Positions 6,324 to 13,749 of a stretch of DNA of 14,992 nt are shown one piece after another. The stretch comes from CAZJAT01 sp964544145 (GTDB lineage: Bacteria > Hydrothermota > 32-111). Position 1 is the stretch's first letter. Each line of letters opens with the position of its first letter. A program made the translations under genes and the position numbers. Below the pieces are notes generated by a model. The model worked only from the letters and a program-made list of their open reading frames with translations. It searched no databases and was not told where the DNA came from. The DNA lies in assembly GCA_964544145.1 (NCBI GenBank), contig CAZJAT010000035.1, forward strand, positions 1 through 14,992, given 5' to 3'.

Positions 6324-6343
6324 GGGCGCTTTGCAAAGCGCCC
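6324..6343 (-). terminator. Perfect 20-bp GC palindrome, possible terminator or repeat element
   Basis: GGGCGCTTTGCAAAGCGCCC is a perfect palindrome with 10-base arms, far more GC-rich than its surroundings. It lies 15 bases after the stop of the DUF1622 gene at the end of the long minus-strand run, which suits a terminator. On that strand, however, the T-run (GATTTTTTTC) comes only about 13 bases later. It could instead be a dispersed REP-like palindrome. Confidence 0.5.
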
Positions 6344-6358
6344 TTATTTAATCTGATT

Positions 6359-6712
6359 CTATTTCTCAACCAATTCCCTGAATTCGCGTGTCTCCCCGAC
6401 CTCTCTGTCCAGAAAGAATGAGATAATGGTACGAATCACAACAATGCCTCCCAATATACCCAAATCCTTGAATGAAAATTCCACAATTGTTCTGATAACA
6501 TCTGCTGCAATGAGAAATTCAAGTCCCAACAGTAAATATGTGCCAAATGTATGCCTAAGAATCTCCCTATAAATATGCATGTGCTTTCTATATCTTATCC
6601 GCAGGTATTCATAGTATATGAATCTCATTGTTGTTAATGCAAGCCCCCAAAGAATAATAATAATGGCTACCATTGCAACAATATATGATGCTTTTATCAA
6701 TATAAAATCCAT
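6359..6712 (-). CDS. DUF1622 membrane protein
   Basis: This 117-residue protein begins with a hydrophobic helix (about residues 5-32). A basic stretch, RIRYRKHMHIYREILRH, follows, and then two more hydrophobic segments. The conserved core TYLLLGLEFLIAADVIRT and VVIRTIISFFLDRE identifies DUF1622. The function of the family is unknown. A GGAGG lies four bases upstream of the ATG and overlaps the stop of the preceding transporter gene, so the two are tightly coupled. It is the last gene of the sulfur module. An accessory role for the YeeE/YedE transporter is suggested only by position. Confidence 0.85.
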   Translation of the reverse strand: MDFILIKASYIVAMVAIIIILWGLALTTMRFIYYEYLRIRYRKHMHIYREILRHTFGTYLLLGLEFLIAADVIRTIVEFSFKDLGILGGIVVIRTIISFFLDREVGETREFRELVEK

Positions 6713-6720
6713 AAATCCTC

Positions 6721-7275
6721 CTAAAATCCCGCCTGTTCAATTATATAAAGCAGCCATATAATAAGTCCTGAAAGCGGAATGATAATAACCCATTCATTTA
6801 TCTTGAATTGTGCAGGAAATGTAATATTCATAAACATGCCTTTTCCCAGCCATTGCTGCATTCTCGGATATAATGCTGCGAATATGCCCGCACCGGCTAT
6901 AATACCCGCAACGCCGCCTATCAGTGCATCCATTGAACCCTGTCCCACAGCACCTGCAACAGTGCCCGGGCAATATCCCAAAACGGCGAATCCTATACCG
7001 AATATCAACCCGCCCCATATGGCTGTGTTCCATGACCCTGTTTTGGGATGCAGTGTCGCCAATTTCATGGCTTTTAGCAGATGAACCCCAATCATACCCA
7101 CAACAACAGCTGACAGCATAATCTTTACAACAGTAAAATCCGTTAAGAGTAATTGACCTACAATAATATCATATTTTGTCACACCGCCTTTCTGCAGTAG
7201 AAAACCAAACATAATTCCTGCAATAAGTCCCATAATCATCTGCAATGGTTTATTCTTGTGTATTGTAGATAACAT
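6721..7275 (-). CDS. YeeE/YedE transporter, second half (TsuA-like, PmpB-like)
   Basis: This 184-residue membrane protein is one half of the YeeE/YedE (DUF395) transporter family. Members take up thiosulfate (TsuA) or move sulfur-containing ions. Several hydrophobic helices surround the conserved IFGIGFAVLGYCPGTVAGAVGQ segment, with Cys102 in the G-x-CPG motif. The start ATG at 7275 is preceded by GGAGG at 7282-7286, so a longer frame reaching 7515 inside the upstream gene is rejected. It follows the other half by two bases. Single-chain members carry both halves, and split pairs are also known (PmpA/PmpB type). Thiosulfate as the substrate is inferred from the three conserved cysteines of the pair and from the neighbouring persulfide dioxygenase. 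Confidence 0.88.
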   Translation of the reverse strand: MLSTIHKNKPLQMIMGLIAGIMFGFLLQKGGVTKYDIIVGQLLLTDFTVVKIMLSAVVVGMIGVHLLKAMKLATLHPKTGSWNTAIWGGLIFGIGFAVLGYCPGTVAGAVGQGSMDALIGGVAGIIAGAGIFAALYPRMQQWLGKGMFMNITFPAQFKINEWVIIIPLSGLIIWLLYIIEQAGF

Positions 7276-7277
7276 AA

Positions 7278-7799
7278 TCAACCTCCTATAACCCTGAATA
7301 TGAGTAATGCTGCAGCAATACCGCCAATAAAGAAACAAATGGCTGTAATCCAACTGCTTATGGATAATTGCATTGTTCCGCTTATACCATGACCCGATGT
7401 GCATCCGCCTGCCCATCTTGCACCAATACCCATAAAGATACCGCCTATAAAGGCAATAATGAGACGCAATATCGGCGTATTGCCGAATGATTGAATCCAC
7501 AGATTGGGAGTCCATTCAATTGCAAATGTATTGGATAGCTTTGCAGAGATAAATGCTCCAATAAACATGCCTATAACAAGCATCCATTCCCAATCAATCT
7601 CGGGTTTGAATTGCTTGTAATAAGCATTATTTTCAATGTGTTTTTTTCCAAATATATTGCCTATCATCCCGCTGGTTCGTGCATACGCAGTTGAACAGCC
7701 AAGCGGTTTATTTGAAATGACAAATGTTATCCAGCTGAGAATACCAATTGCCGCACCTACAACATATGGAGACCATACAGCTTGCTTTAAATATTCCAT
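7278..7799 (-). CDS. YeeE/YedE transporter, first half (TsuA-like, PmpA-like)
   Basis: This 173-residue membrane protein is the N-terminal half of a split YeeE/YedE transporter. Cys35 lies in KPLGCSTAYARTSG and Cys133 in GARWAGGCTSGHGISG, both family signatures. With Cys102 of the partner this restores the three pore cysteines that thiosulfate-transporting YeeE proteins are known to need for hopping the substrate across the membrane. A soluble loop (about 50-70) separates the first and later helices. AAGGATAA lies before the ATG. It starts 4 bases after the persulfide dioxygenase stop, so import and sulfur oxidation or transfer are probably made together. Confidence 0.88.
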   Translation of the reverse strand: MEYLKQAVWSPYVVGAAIGILSWITFVISNKPLGCSTAYARTSGMIGNIFGKKHIENNAYYKQFKPEIDWEWMLVIGMFIGAFISAKLSNTFAIEWTPNLWIQSFGNTPILRLIIAFIGGIFMGIGARWAGGCTSGHGISGTMQLSISSWITAICFFIGGIAAALLIFRVIGG

Positions 7800-7803
7800 T
7801 TTA

Positions 7804-9204
7804 TTATCCTTTTTTCAATTGTTTACACGCCTTACAGGTCTTTTTTTTCCCATAGGCATTGAAGGCAGATAAACCGCCTGCAATATTAAATACTTTTTTG
7901 AAGCCCTTCTGCATTATTATACTGCCGCCCAATGATGATCTGTGGCCGGTTGTACAGGATAACAGAATCTTATCTTCCTTATTTAATTCAGCAAACCTTG
8001 TTCTCAGATCAGGAGCAGGAATATTAACTGTTCCGGATATATTCTCTGCTGCGAATTCAGCAGGGGAACGCACATCAATAAACATTATTTTTTCCCCGGA
8101 ATTCATCATTGCATAAGCCTCCGGTACAGATAAAATACCCATATGATTGGTTTCATATCCCATTTTTGACCATTCAAACATAGCGCCATCCAGATAACCA
8201 ATAATATTATCCAGACCAACACGCCTTAATTTCAAAGCCATTGTCTCTGCATGAAACTGATTATTTGCTACAAGCAGTATCTTCTTATCCGGTGGCAGCA
8301 CCCATCCTCCAAATGTTGAGAATTTCCCGCCGCAATCAATATGATACGCTCCCGGTATATGCTGCCCGGCAAATGAATCATAATCCCTGCCGTCAAGCAC
8401 TATGTTGTTCTTGTTCTTATATAATTTATGAAATTTTTCTGCTGCAATCTTCTTTACGGGACCCATCTTGTTTATCTTGCCCGGACCCTTTCTGTTTATA
8501 TCACTGCATCTGGAAAAGTGATCCGGTGCGGGCGGCATATCTGTAGTCAGTGAACGTATGAAAGCTTTTTCATTTGTCATTTTAAAAGGCACATTATATC
8601 GTCTTTCATATCCTATTGTACTCCTTCTCTTTGCCCCCATTGCCCTGCCGCATAATGAGCCCGCTCCATGAGCAGGATAAATCTCTGTAAAATCAGGTAA
8701 TGCTTTTAATTTCTTTAAAGAATGAAATAATTTCCCTGCTAATTTCTCTGCCATTCCTGGGAATAGGTCGGGTCGGCCTACATCACCCACAAATAGTGTA
8801 TCCCCGCAGAATACGGCAATGGGCTTATTACCCCTTGATGTATCAGTTACAATATATGAGATATGTTCAGGTGTATGACCGGGTGTTTCTATAACACGCA
8901 AATGAACATGTTCAATATTGAACTGACTGCCTTCTTTGACTGCTTTATGTTTGAATGCGCATTTTGCTGATTTTGGTGCATATATATCGGCACCTGTAGA
9001 TTCCTGCAGATCCATATGACCTGACACAAAATCAGCATGTAAATGCGTTTCCAATATATGTGTTATCTTCATGCCCATTTTTTTAGCAGCTTCAATATAT
9101 TTATCAGTATCTCTCTGAGGATCCACAATTGCACAGAAATTCTTGGCTCCAAGCAGATATGAACTATGCGATAATCCGGGTTCATAGAATTGTTCTACAT
9201 ACAT
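7804..9204 (-). CDS. Persulfide dioxygenase-sulfurtransferase (MBL fold plus two rhodanese domains), CstB-like
   Basis: This 466-residue, three-domain protein starts with a metallo-beta-lactamase fold (about 1-240) carrying THLHADFVSGH (His54, His56, Asp58), ETPGH (His110), FCGDTLF (Asp135) and YPAHG (His179). This is the pattern of ETHE1/CstB persulfide dioxygenases, where His54, His110 and Asp135 would hold Fe(II). A first rhodanese-like domain (about 255-350) has no cysteine in its active loop (VANNQFHAE), so it is a pseudo-rhodanese. The second (about 358-452) is intact, with Cys417 in SCTTGHRSS. A short tail adds CKAC. The order MBL, pseudo-rhodanese, rhodanese matches staphylococcal CstB, which turns persulfide sulfur into thiosulfate or sulfite using O2. 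GGAGG lies five bases upstream of the start. Thiosulfate made or imported would connect it to the adjacent YeeE pair. An O2-dependent reaction implies at least transient oxygen exposure. Confidence 0.9.
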   Translation of the reverse strand: MYVEQFYEPGLSHSSYLLGAKNFCAIVDPQRDTDKYIEAAKKMGMKITHILETHLHADFVSGHMDLQESTGADIYAPKSAKCAFKHKAVKEGSQFNIEHVHLRVIETPGHTPEHISYIVTDTSRGNKPIAVFCGDTLFVGDVGRPDLFPGMAEKLAGKLFHSLKKLKALPDFTEIYPAHGAGSLCGRAMGAKRRSTIGYERRYNVPFKMTNEKAFIRSLTTDMPPAPDHFSRCSDINRKGPGKINKMGPVKKIAAEKFHKLYKNKNNIVLDGRDYDSFAGQHIPGAYHIDCGGKFSTFGGWVLPPDKKILLVANNQFHAETMALKLRRVGLDNIIGYLDGAMFEWSKMGYETNHMGILSVPEAYAMMNSGEKIMFIDVRSPAEFAAENISGTVNIPAPDLRTRFAELNKEDKILLSCTTGHRSSLGGSIIMQKGFKKVFNIAGGLSAFNAYGKKKTCKACKQLKKG

Positions 9205-9223
9205 ATAATCCTCCTGTAATAAT

Positions 9224-11011
9224 TTACATATATAAATAATAGGTTGTAAATACAGCTATAATGAGAAATATTACTGTCATGGGGCCGCCTGTCTTTATGT
9301 AATCCCTGTTTTTATACCCTCCCACTGAAAGCAGAAAAGCATTCACCTGATGCGTAGGCAATATGAATGAATTTGCAGTGCATATTGCAACAAACATAGA
9401 TAGTATGCGGGCATCTGCGCCCATTAAAGGCGCCAAGCTTATAATGAGAGGAATAAGCAAAACTGCTGCAGCAACATTGCTCATGAATAGTGAAAATAAT
9501 GTTGTGAGTGCTCCTATAACAAATAACAGAATAATTGTGTGTGCCCCGGCAAATATATTTACAATATTTTCAGCAATAAACTGCGCTGCACCCGTTTTTT
9601 CCATTGCAATACCCAATGGAATTAATCCTGCAATAAGAAACACCGTTTTCCAGTCAATAGCACTGTATGCCTCATCAATTGATATAACCTTAAAGAGCAC
9701 CATTGCAACAGCACCGCTGAATAGAGCCAGGGAGAGTTTTACCCCCAATAATGCCAGAATAATTGCACCCAAAAAACATATAAGGCCAGCCCAGGCACGG
9801 CCTGGTCTAAATTCCTTTTTTTCAAATGGCGTGAGAATAACAAAATCCCCGGAATTTCTCAGATTGGATATGTTCTGCCATGTTCCATGCACAATAATAG
9901 TACTGCCCGTCTTTAGCGGCGTATCAGAAAAATCAGATTTGAATTCCGTATTACCCTGTATAAGCATAAGCGGTTCAATATTGTAATTCTTTCTCAAGGA
10001 TATATCTCTTATTGTTTTATTATCTATGTGAGATCTTGGAGGCACTATTATCTCTGCAAATCCGGCACTGTCTTCCTTGCTCAATTGTTCAAACCTGTCT
10101 AATTCATCAATCTTTTCCAATGAAAACTCATTGGCAAATAATTTATATGTGTCATCTGCACATAAAAGAGCAAGATTCATATCTTCTTCAAATACAGTAT
10201 ATCTCCATGGTGCATATACTATTTCATCTTCTCTGCTTATTGCAAGTATATAAATATTGAATTTCCTTGCTATATTAACCTCATCCCTGTTGAGCCCAAT
10301 TAATTTACTGTCTTTGCCTATTCTGCATTTAATTATCTTTGAGGGTAAATACCATTTATCAATTAATTCCTGCTGATAATTACCTGCTGTTTCTTTTTTC
10401 CTTCCCGGTAGAAATCTTTTACCTATTGTATTGAAATATATCAATCCCGCTATGAGCAGAATAATACCCAGTGGTGTGACATAGAATAAAGGAAACCGCT
10501 CAAGTCCACTCTGCAGCATCAGGTCATTTAATATAATTAATGGTCCAGAAGCAATCATTGTGAGTGTGCCACCTAAAATGGCGGCAAAACCCAGAGGCAT
10601 TATTAAACGGGACAGGGATATATGTGATTTTTTTGAAATACCGGTCAATGCAGGCAGGAAAAGTGCAACAGCGCCTATATTCTGTATAAAAGCAGACATC
10701 AATCCTACTGAGAAACCTATTGTACTGCGTATTTTGCCTTCTGATGTTGATGTATGCGACAGAATTTTATCACTGAGTTTGTTCATTATTCCTGTTCTGC
10801 TTATACCGTTTCCCATTATCATTACAGCAATCATTGAGAGCACGGCATTGCTTGATAATCCTGAAAATGCCTCAGCAGGAGAGAGCACGCGTGTCCATGC
10901 AAGCGCAAGTAATACGAGCATTGCCACAACATCAACCCTTATCCGGTCAATAATAAATAGAATTACTGTTGCAATTAGAATGGCAAATACTATCAGCATC
11001 TCACCTGTCAT
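9224..11011 (-). CDS. SLC13/DASS-type anion permease with two TrkA-C (RCK_C) domains
   Basis: About 595 residues. Two membrane halves (about 1-205 and 395-595) flank a cytoplasmic insert with two RCK_C domains (about 215-300 and 310-380). This is the architecture of bacterial SLC13-like permeases that carry sulfate or other divalent anions. The substrate-binding hairpin motifs are visible as SAFIQNIGAVALFLP in the first half and FSLFMSNVAAAVLLIPL in the second, the SNT/NTA-like signatures of the DASS fold. I prefer the ATG at 11011, seven bases after GGAGG at 11019-11023; a second ATG one codon earlier (11014) is also possible. The gene lies 19 bases before the persulfide dioxygenase, so sulfate, sulfite or thiosulfate are the likely cargoes. 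The direction and exact anion are inferred. Confidence 0.85.
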   Translation of the reverse strand: MTGEMLIVFAILIATVILFIIDRIRVDVVAMLVLLALAWTRVLSPAEAFSGLSSNAVLSMIAVMIMGNGISRTGIMNKLSDKILSHTSTSEGKIRSTIGFSVGLMSAFIQNIGAVALFLPALTGISKKSHISLSRLIMPLGFAAILGGTLTMIASGPLIILNDLMLQSGLERFPLFYVTPLGIILLIAGLIYFNTIGKRFLPGRKKETAGNYQQELIDKWYLPSKIIKCRIGKDSKLIGLNRDEVNIARKFNIYILAISREDEIVYAPWRYTVFEEDMNLALLCADDTYKLFANEFSLEKIDELDRFEQLSKEDSAGFAEIIVPPRSHIDNKTIRDISLRKNYNIEPLMLIQGNTEFKSDFSDTPLKTGSTIIVHGTWQNISNLRNSGDFVILTPFEKKEFRPGRAWAGLICFLGAIILALLGVKLSLALFSGAVAMVLFKVISIDEAYSAIDWKTVFLIAGLIPLGIAMEKTGAAQFIAENIVNIFAGAHTIILLFVIGALTTLFSLFMSNVAAAVLLIPLIISLAPLMGADARILSMFVAICTANSFILPTHQVNAFLLSVGGYKNRDYIKTGGPMTVIFLIIAVFTTYYLYM

Positions 11012-11038
11012 CATTCATCCTCCTGACAGTTAAGTATA

Positions 11039-11683
11039 TCATACAATTGATAAATAAAGAACAATAAAGAAAACAAGCTGTATAAGCACATAATGAATGA
11101 TTATCCTGCTCTTGGGTTTGATCTTCAATGCATAGAATACCAGAGTAAACAATGCAGTAATAAGCCACCATGCAAAGTAATTCCGCCATCCGGGCATATA
11201 TGTCTGCCATGTCCAATAATCAAACCTTATGGCAATGGGCTCAATGAAGAGGTCCACATAAGTGGTGACCAATCCTGCAAAGAATGCCCCAATGAAGGGA
11301 CATTCCACCTTCAGCACATCACGCACAAAAATCGCGCCACCAATGACAAGTATCACCCAATTGAGACCAATAATAACAGGCACATCCAGCAATTTAAGGC
11401 CCAATGTGCTGCCATATGAATATTGGCCGAATATCATGCCTGTTTTAACGCCTGCTGCTTCAATGGCAAAGGTGACAATCCATGTGATAATAAGATATAT
11501 GATGAATTTCTTCTCTGCTTTAAAAGACATGATAAGTACTATTGTACCGCTTAATAGCAATGTAAATGGTGTCATCATTAGCACAAGCGGTTTCGTGCCA
11601 TCTATCATATGAAAGACAGCTCCCATAATAAAGAAAAAGTAGAGAAGAAACAGCACTATTCTGTTTATTGTTTTTCTATGCAT
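11039..11683 (-). CDS. CruF-like carotenoid 1,2-hydratase (DUF422)
   Basis: This 214-residue polytopic membrane protein has about six or seven hydrophobic segments. The DUF422 signatures AIEAAGVKTGMIFGQYSYG, then VPVIIGLNWVIL, VDLFIEPIA and YWTWQ are conserved in CruF and bisanhydrobacterioruberin hydratase. These enzymes add water across the terminal psi-end double bond of an acyclic carotenoid end to give a 1-hydroxyl. It overlaps the lycopene cyclase gene by 19 bases and is the last of the carotenoid genes. The sulfur module begins 27 bases later without an evident terminator. Together with a cyclase it suggests a monocyclic carotenoid with a hydroxylated open end. The product is inferred. 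Confidence 0.82.
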   Translation of the reverse strand: MHRKTINRIVLFLLYFFFIMGAVFHMIDGTKPLVLMMTPFTLLLSGTIVLIMSFKAEKKFIIYLIITWIVTFAIEAAGVKTGMIFGQYSYGSTLGLKLLDVPVIIGLNWVILVIGGAIFVRDVLKVECPFIGAFFAGLVTTYVDLFIEPIAIRFDYWTWQTYMPGWRNYFAWWLITALFTLVFYALKIKPKSRIIIHYVLIQLVFFIVLYLSIV

Positions 11684-12354
11684 TGTTTTCCCTTTTTCCC
11701 TATATCATATATCTGCGCAAAGAGGGTTAAGAATGCAGCATTATACAAGAAATCCTCAATCGGAATAGTCAGCACCCTTATGCCTGTTATGGCATCTGGA
11801 TTATACATAACTATAGGTATGGATGTCAGCAGATAATTAAATATGAAGAATAGAATCATTGAAATGCCCAGATATAGCCAGAAATTGGAGTTTCTCATTG
11901 TGCTGATAAAACATAAACCGCCAACAATCATTGTGACTCCTCCAACCATAAGTACAGTTGATGTGTAATCCCTGCCCAGGAAAAAGAATCCGCCAATAAA
12001 GAGTAATATGCCCAGAATAATGAATAAGGCCCTGTGAATATTTATATGCTTCTGTGTGAAATACGCATTGAATGTCTCATAGAGAAATATACATGCATAT
12101 GGCACTGTAAAAAAGAACATCCATTCACCCGGAGGCAGGTGAAATAATTTAATACTGCTCACATACAGGGCATTGAAAAACCAGTCGCCGCGTATTGAGG
12201 CATTGACATCCCATAAGAGATACAATCCGGAAACAATAATATATGGCATGATAAGATTTTTTACTTTGTTGTAGAAGTGCACCTTCCTGTCAAATGACAG
12301 TACAAGCGGGAAGAATATGATTATAATATTAATTATCAGATATCTGCTTGGCAT
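11665..12354 (-). CDS. CrtYcd-type lycopene cyclase, both repeats in one chain
   Basis: This 229-residue protein with about six or seven membrane helices carries two copies of the heterodimeric-type lycopene cyclase repeat. The first has LLWDV, RGDWFFNA and LPPGEWMFFFTVPYACIFLYE-like sequence around residues 47-93. The second has LTIPIEDFLYNAAF near residue 200. These enzymes close beta-ionone rings on lycopene-type ends. The second PxE(E/D) motif is intact (PIED). In the first the usual PxEE reads P-P-G-E, a missing glutamate at position 76 in a motif considered catalytic. Activity or end-group choice may thus differ, although such variants may be normal in this branch. It overlaps the gene before it by 26 bases and the CruF-like gene after it by 19. 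Confidence 0.85.
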   Translation of the reverse strand: MPSRYLIINIIIIFFPLVLSFDRKVHFYNKVKNLIMPYIIVSGLYLLWDVNASIRGDWFFNALYVSSIKLFHLPPGEWMFFFTVPYACIFLYETFNAYFTQKHINIHRALFIILGILLFIGGFFFLGRDYTSTVLMVGGVTMIVGGLCFISTMRNSNFWLYLGISMILFFIFNYLLTSIPIVMYNPDAITGIRVLTIPIEDFLYNAAFLTLFAQIYDIGKKGKQCIEKQ

Positions 12355-12925
12355 TGAGTAAATCCACTATTATGTTATTCAGCATATTCATCGTTTCATT
12401 ATCCGCCCTGCCGCAGTCCCTTGTAAATTTAATCATATCAATCTGTATATCAATGGGAACAAAATTATAATCAAACTTACCAAATGAGTTTATTATAAAG
12501 GAAAAGTCATTATCCCTCTTTACATCTATACCAAATATATCCGGCAGATAATGATAGAATGAAAATCTCAGGAAACGGATTTCAAGGCAATTGGGGAACT
12601 GCTCAACAGCAGAATCAATCTTTTTTACTCCATCATTGACATATTTGAATTTTGTATATGGATTATTATTGAATTTTCCTTTCAGTCCCACAAGACAGGC
12701 ATAATAGGCACGTATCAGCGGATTATATTCCATATACTCTTTCCCGAATTTATCCTCAATATAAAGCAGTAATTCATTGGCCTCATCAGCATCATAAACA
12801 GCTGTATAATAACGCGACCTTATTTCATGCAATGCTTCCATATCTACGATTTCCCTGTATATATAATCCTGGCTATATGACGAAATAAATATGATAAAAA
12901 TACCTGTAATTATTATTTTTTTCAT
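12329..12925 (-). CDS. Exported protein of unknown function within the carotenoid operon
   Basis: I do not recognise a family. The 198-residue product starts with a short signal peptide (MKKIIITGIFIIFISSYSQ), probably cleaved around residue 19, giving a periplasmic or membrane-anchored protein. The rest is soluble and mostly helical, with regularly spaced aromatic residues (NPLIRAYYACLVGLKGKF, FRFSFYHYLPDIFGI-like region about 125-140) that faintly recall TPR-type helical hairpins. No catalytic motif is apparent. Its ATG overlaps the crtB stop (ATGA) and its 3' end overlaps the cyclase gene by 26 bases, so it is translationally coupled to both. A carotenoid-related role is supported only by this tight placement. 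Confidence 0.75.
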   Translation of the reverse strand: MKKIIITGIFIIFISSYSQDYIYREIVDMEALHEIRSRYYTAVYDADEANELLLYIEDKFGKEYMEYNPLIRAYYACLVGLKGKFNNNPYTKFKYVNDGVKKIDSAVEQFPNCLEIRFLRFSFYHYLPDIFGIDVKRDNDFSFIINSFGKFDYNFVPIDIQIDMIKFTRDCGRADNETMNMLNNIIVDLLNAKQISDN

Positions 12926-13749
12926 ATGGATTCCAATGTATTCAGCATTACTCTGAATATAATATAGAATATGGATGGTTTCATTTTTTTCTCATATACT
13001 ATTAGGGGATTTTGTTTTATATGCTCACTTGTCCATTTATACATATCAGCTGCTGTTTTTATGGGAATCAGGAATATACGCGGTATATAGGTGTATCCCC
13101 TTTCCGCTTGCTTTTGCCACAACATATATATATCAAGCTGTTTTGAAATAAATGCTTCAAATGCATCTTTATGCTGCTTTACATATTTCTCTTCAAGGGA
13201 ATCTAAACCATATTCCTTCATTACATCCTTTGGCAGATAATATCGCTTCAAATGTAAATCCTCATTAATATCCCTTATGAAATTGATATACTGCATTGCA
13301 CGTCCCAATGCTCTGGCATAGGGATATGCCCTCTCATCCAGATTCATTAATTTCGACATCATGAGACCTATGACTTCTGCTGAACCATGAATATATTGCA
13401 ATGTTTCCGCCAATGTCCTGTAAACCCCCTTCTCCATATCCAATGACATTGATTCAAGAAAATCATCCACCCACTCTTTATTGATTTTAGCTTGTTTCAT
13501 CAATTGAACAAACAGCTTTATAACGATATCATCTGTTTTTTCTCCGCATATTGCCCTGTGATACTGCTCCTTGAACAATATAAAACCCTCTCTATCCTGT
13601 GGAACAGAATCCACAAAATTATCCGCTTTTCTCACAAATGCATAGAGTATAAATACATTATTACGGAGATATTTGGGAAAGAACAGACTGCTGTAGAAAT
13701 ATGTCTTTGAACCCTGTTTGAATAGGGAATAAACCGTTTTTTCAACCAT
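12922..13749 (-). CDS. crtB: Phytoene synthase (squalene/phytoene synthase family)
   Basis: This 275-residue protein is the usual size for CrtB. It has both DxxxD motifs for Mg-diphosphate binding: Asp43 and Asp47 in FVRKADNFVD (Asn at 44 where Asp is usual), and RDINEDLHLKRYYLP further on, with its conserved Arg and Tyr. LGRAMQYINFIRDI is also typical. The enzyme condenses two geranylgeranyl diphosphates head-to-head to phytoene (C40). A C30 (farnesyl) product cannot be excluded, but CrtYcd and CruF neighbours favour C40. It overlaps crtI by 8 bases and the exported unknown by 4. Confidence 0.92.
   Translation of the reverse strand: MVEKTVYSLFKQGSKTYFYSSLFFPKYLRNNVFILYAFVRKADNFVDSVPQDREGFILFKEQYHRAICGEKTDDIVIKLFVQLMKQAKINKEWVDDFLESMSLDMEKGVYRTLAETLQYIHGSAEVIGLMMSKLMNLDERAYPYARALGRAMQYINFIRDINEDLHLKRYYLPKDVMKEYGLDSLEEKYVKQHKDAFEAFISKQLDIYMLWQKQAERGYTYIPRIFLIPIKTAADMYKWTSEHIKQNPLIVYEKKMKPSIFYIIFRVMLNTLESI

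Noticed and set aside
7276..7515. Extension of the second YeeE/YedE gene upstream to an in-frame start at 7515
   Set aside because: The added residues look like an out-of-frame reading of the first half gene, and a GGAGG sits six bases before the ATG at 7275.
9363..9986. 207-codon plus-strand frame opposite the SLC13 permease
   Set aside because: Mirror of the hydrophobic coding sequence on the other strand; composition is that of an antisense frame and it has no family motif.
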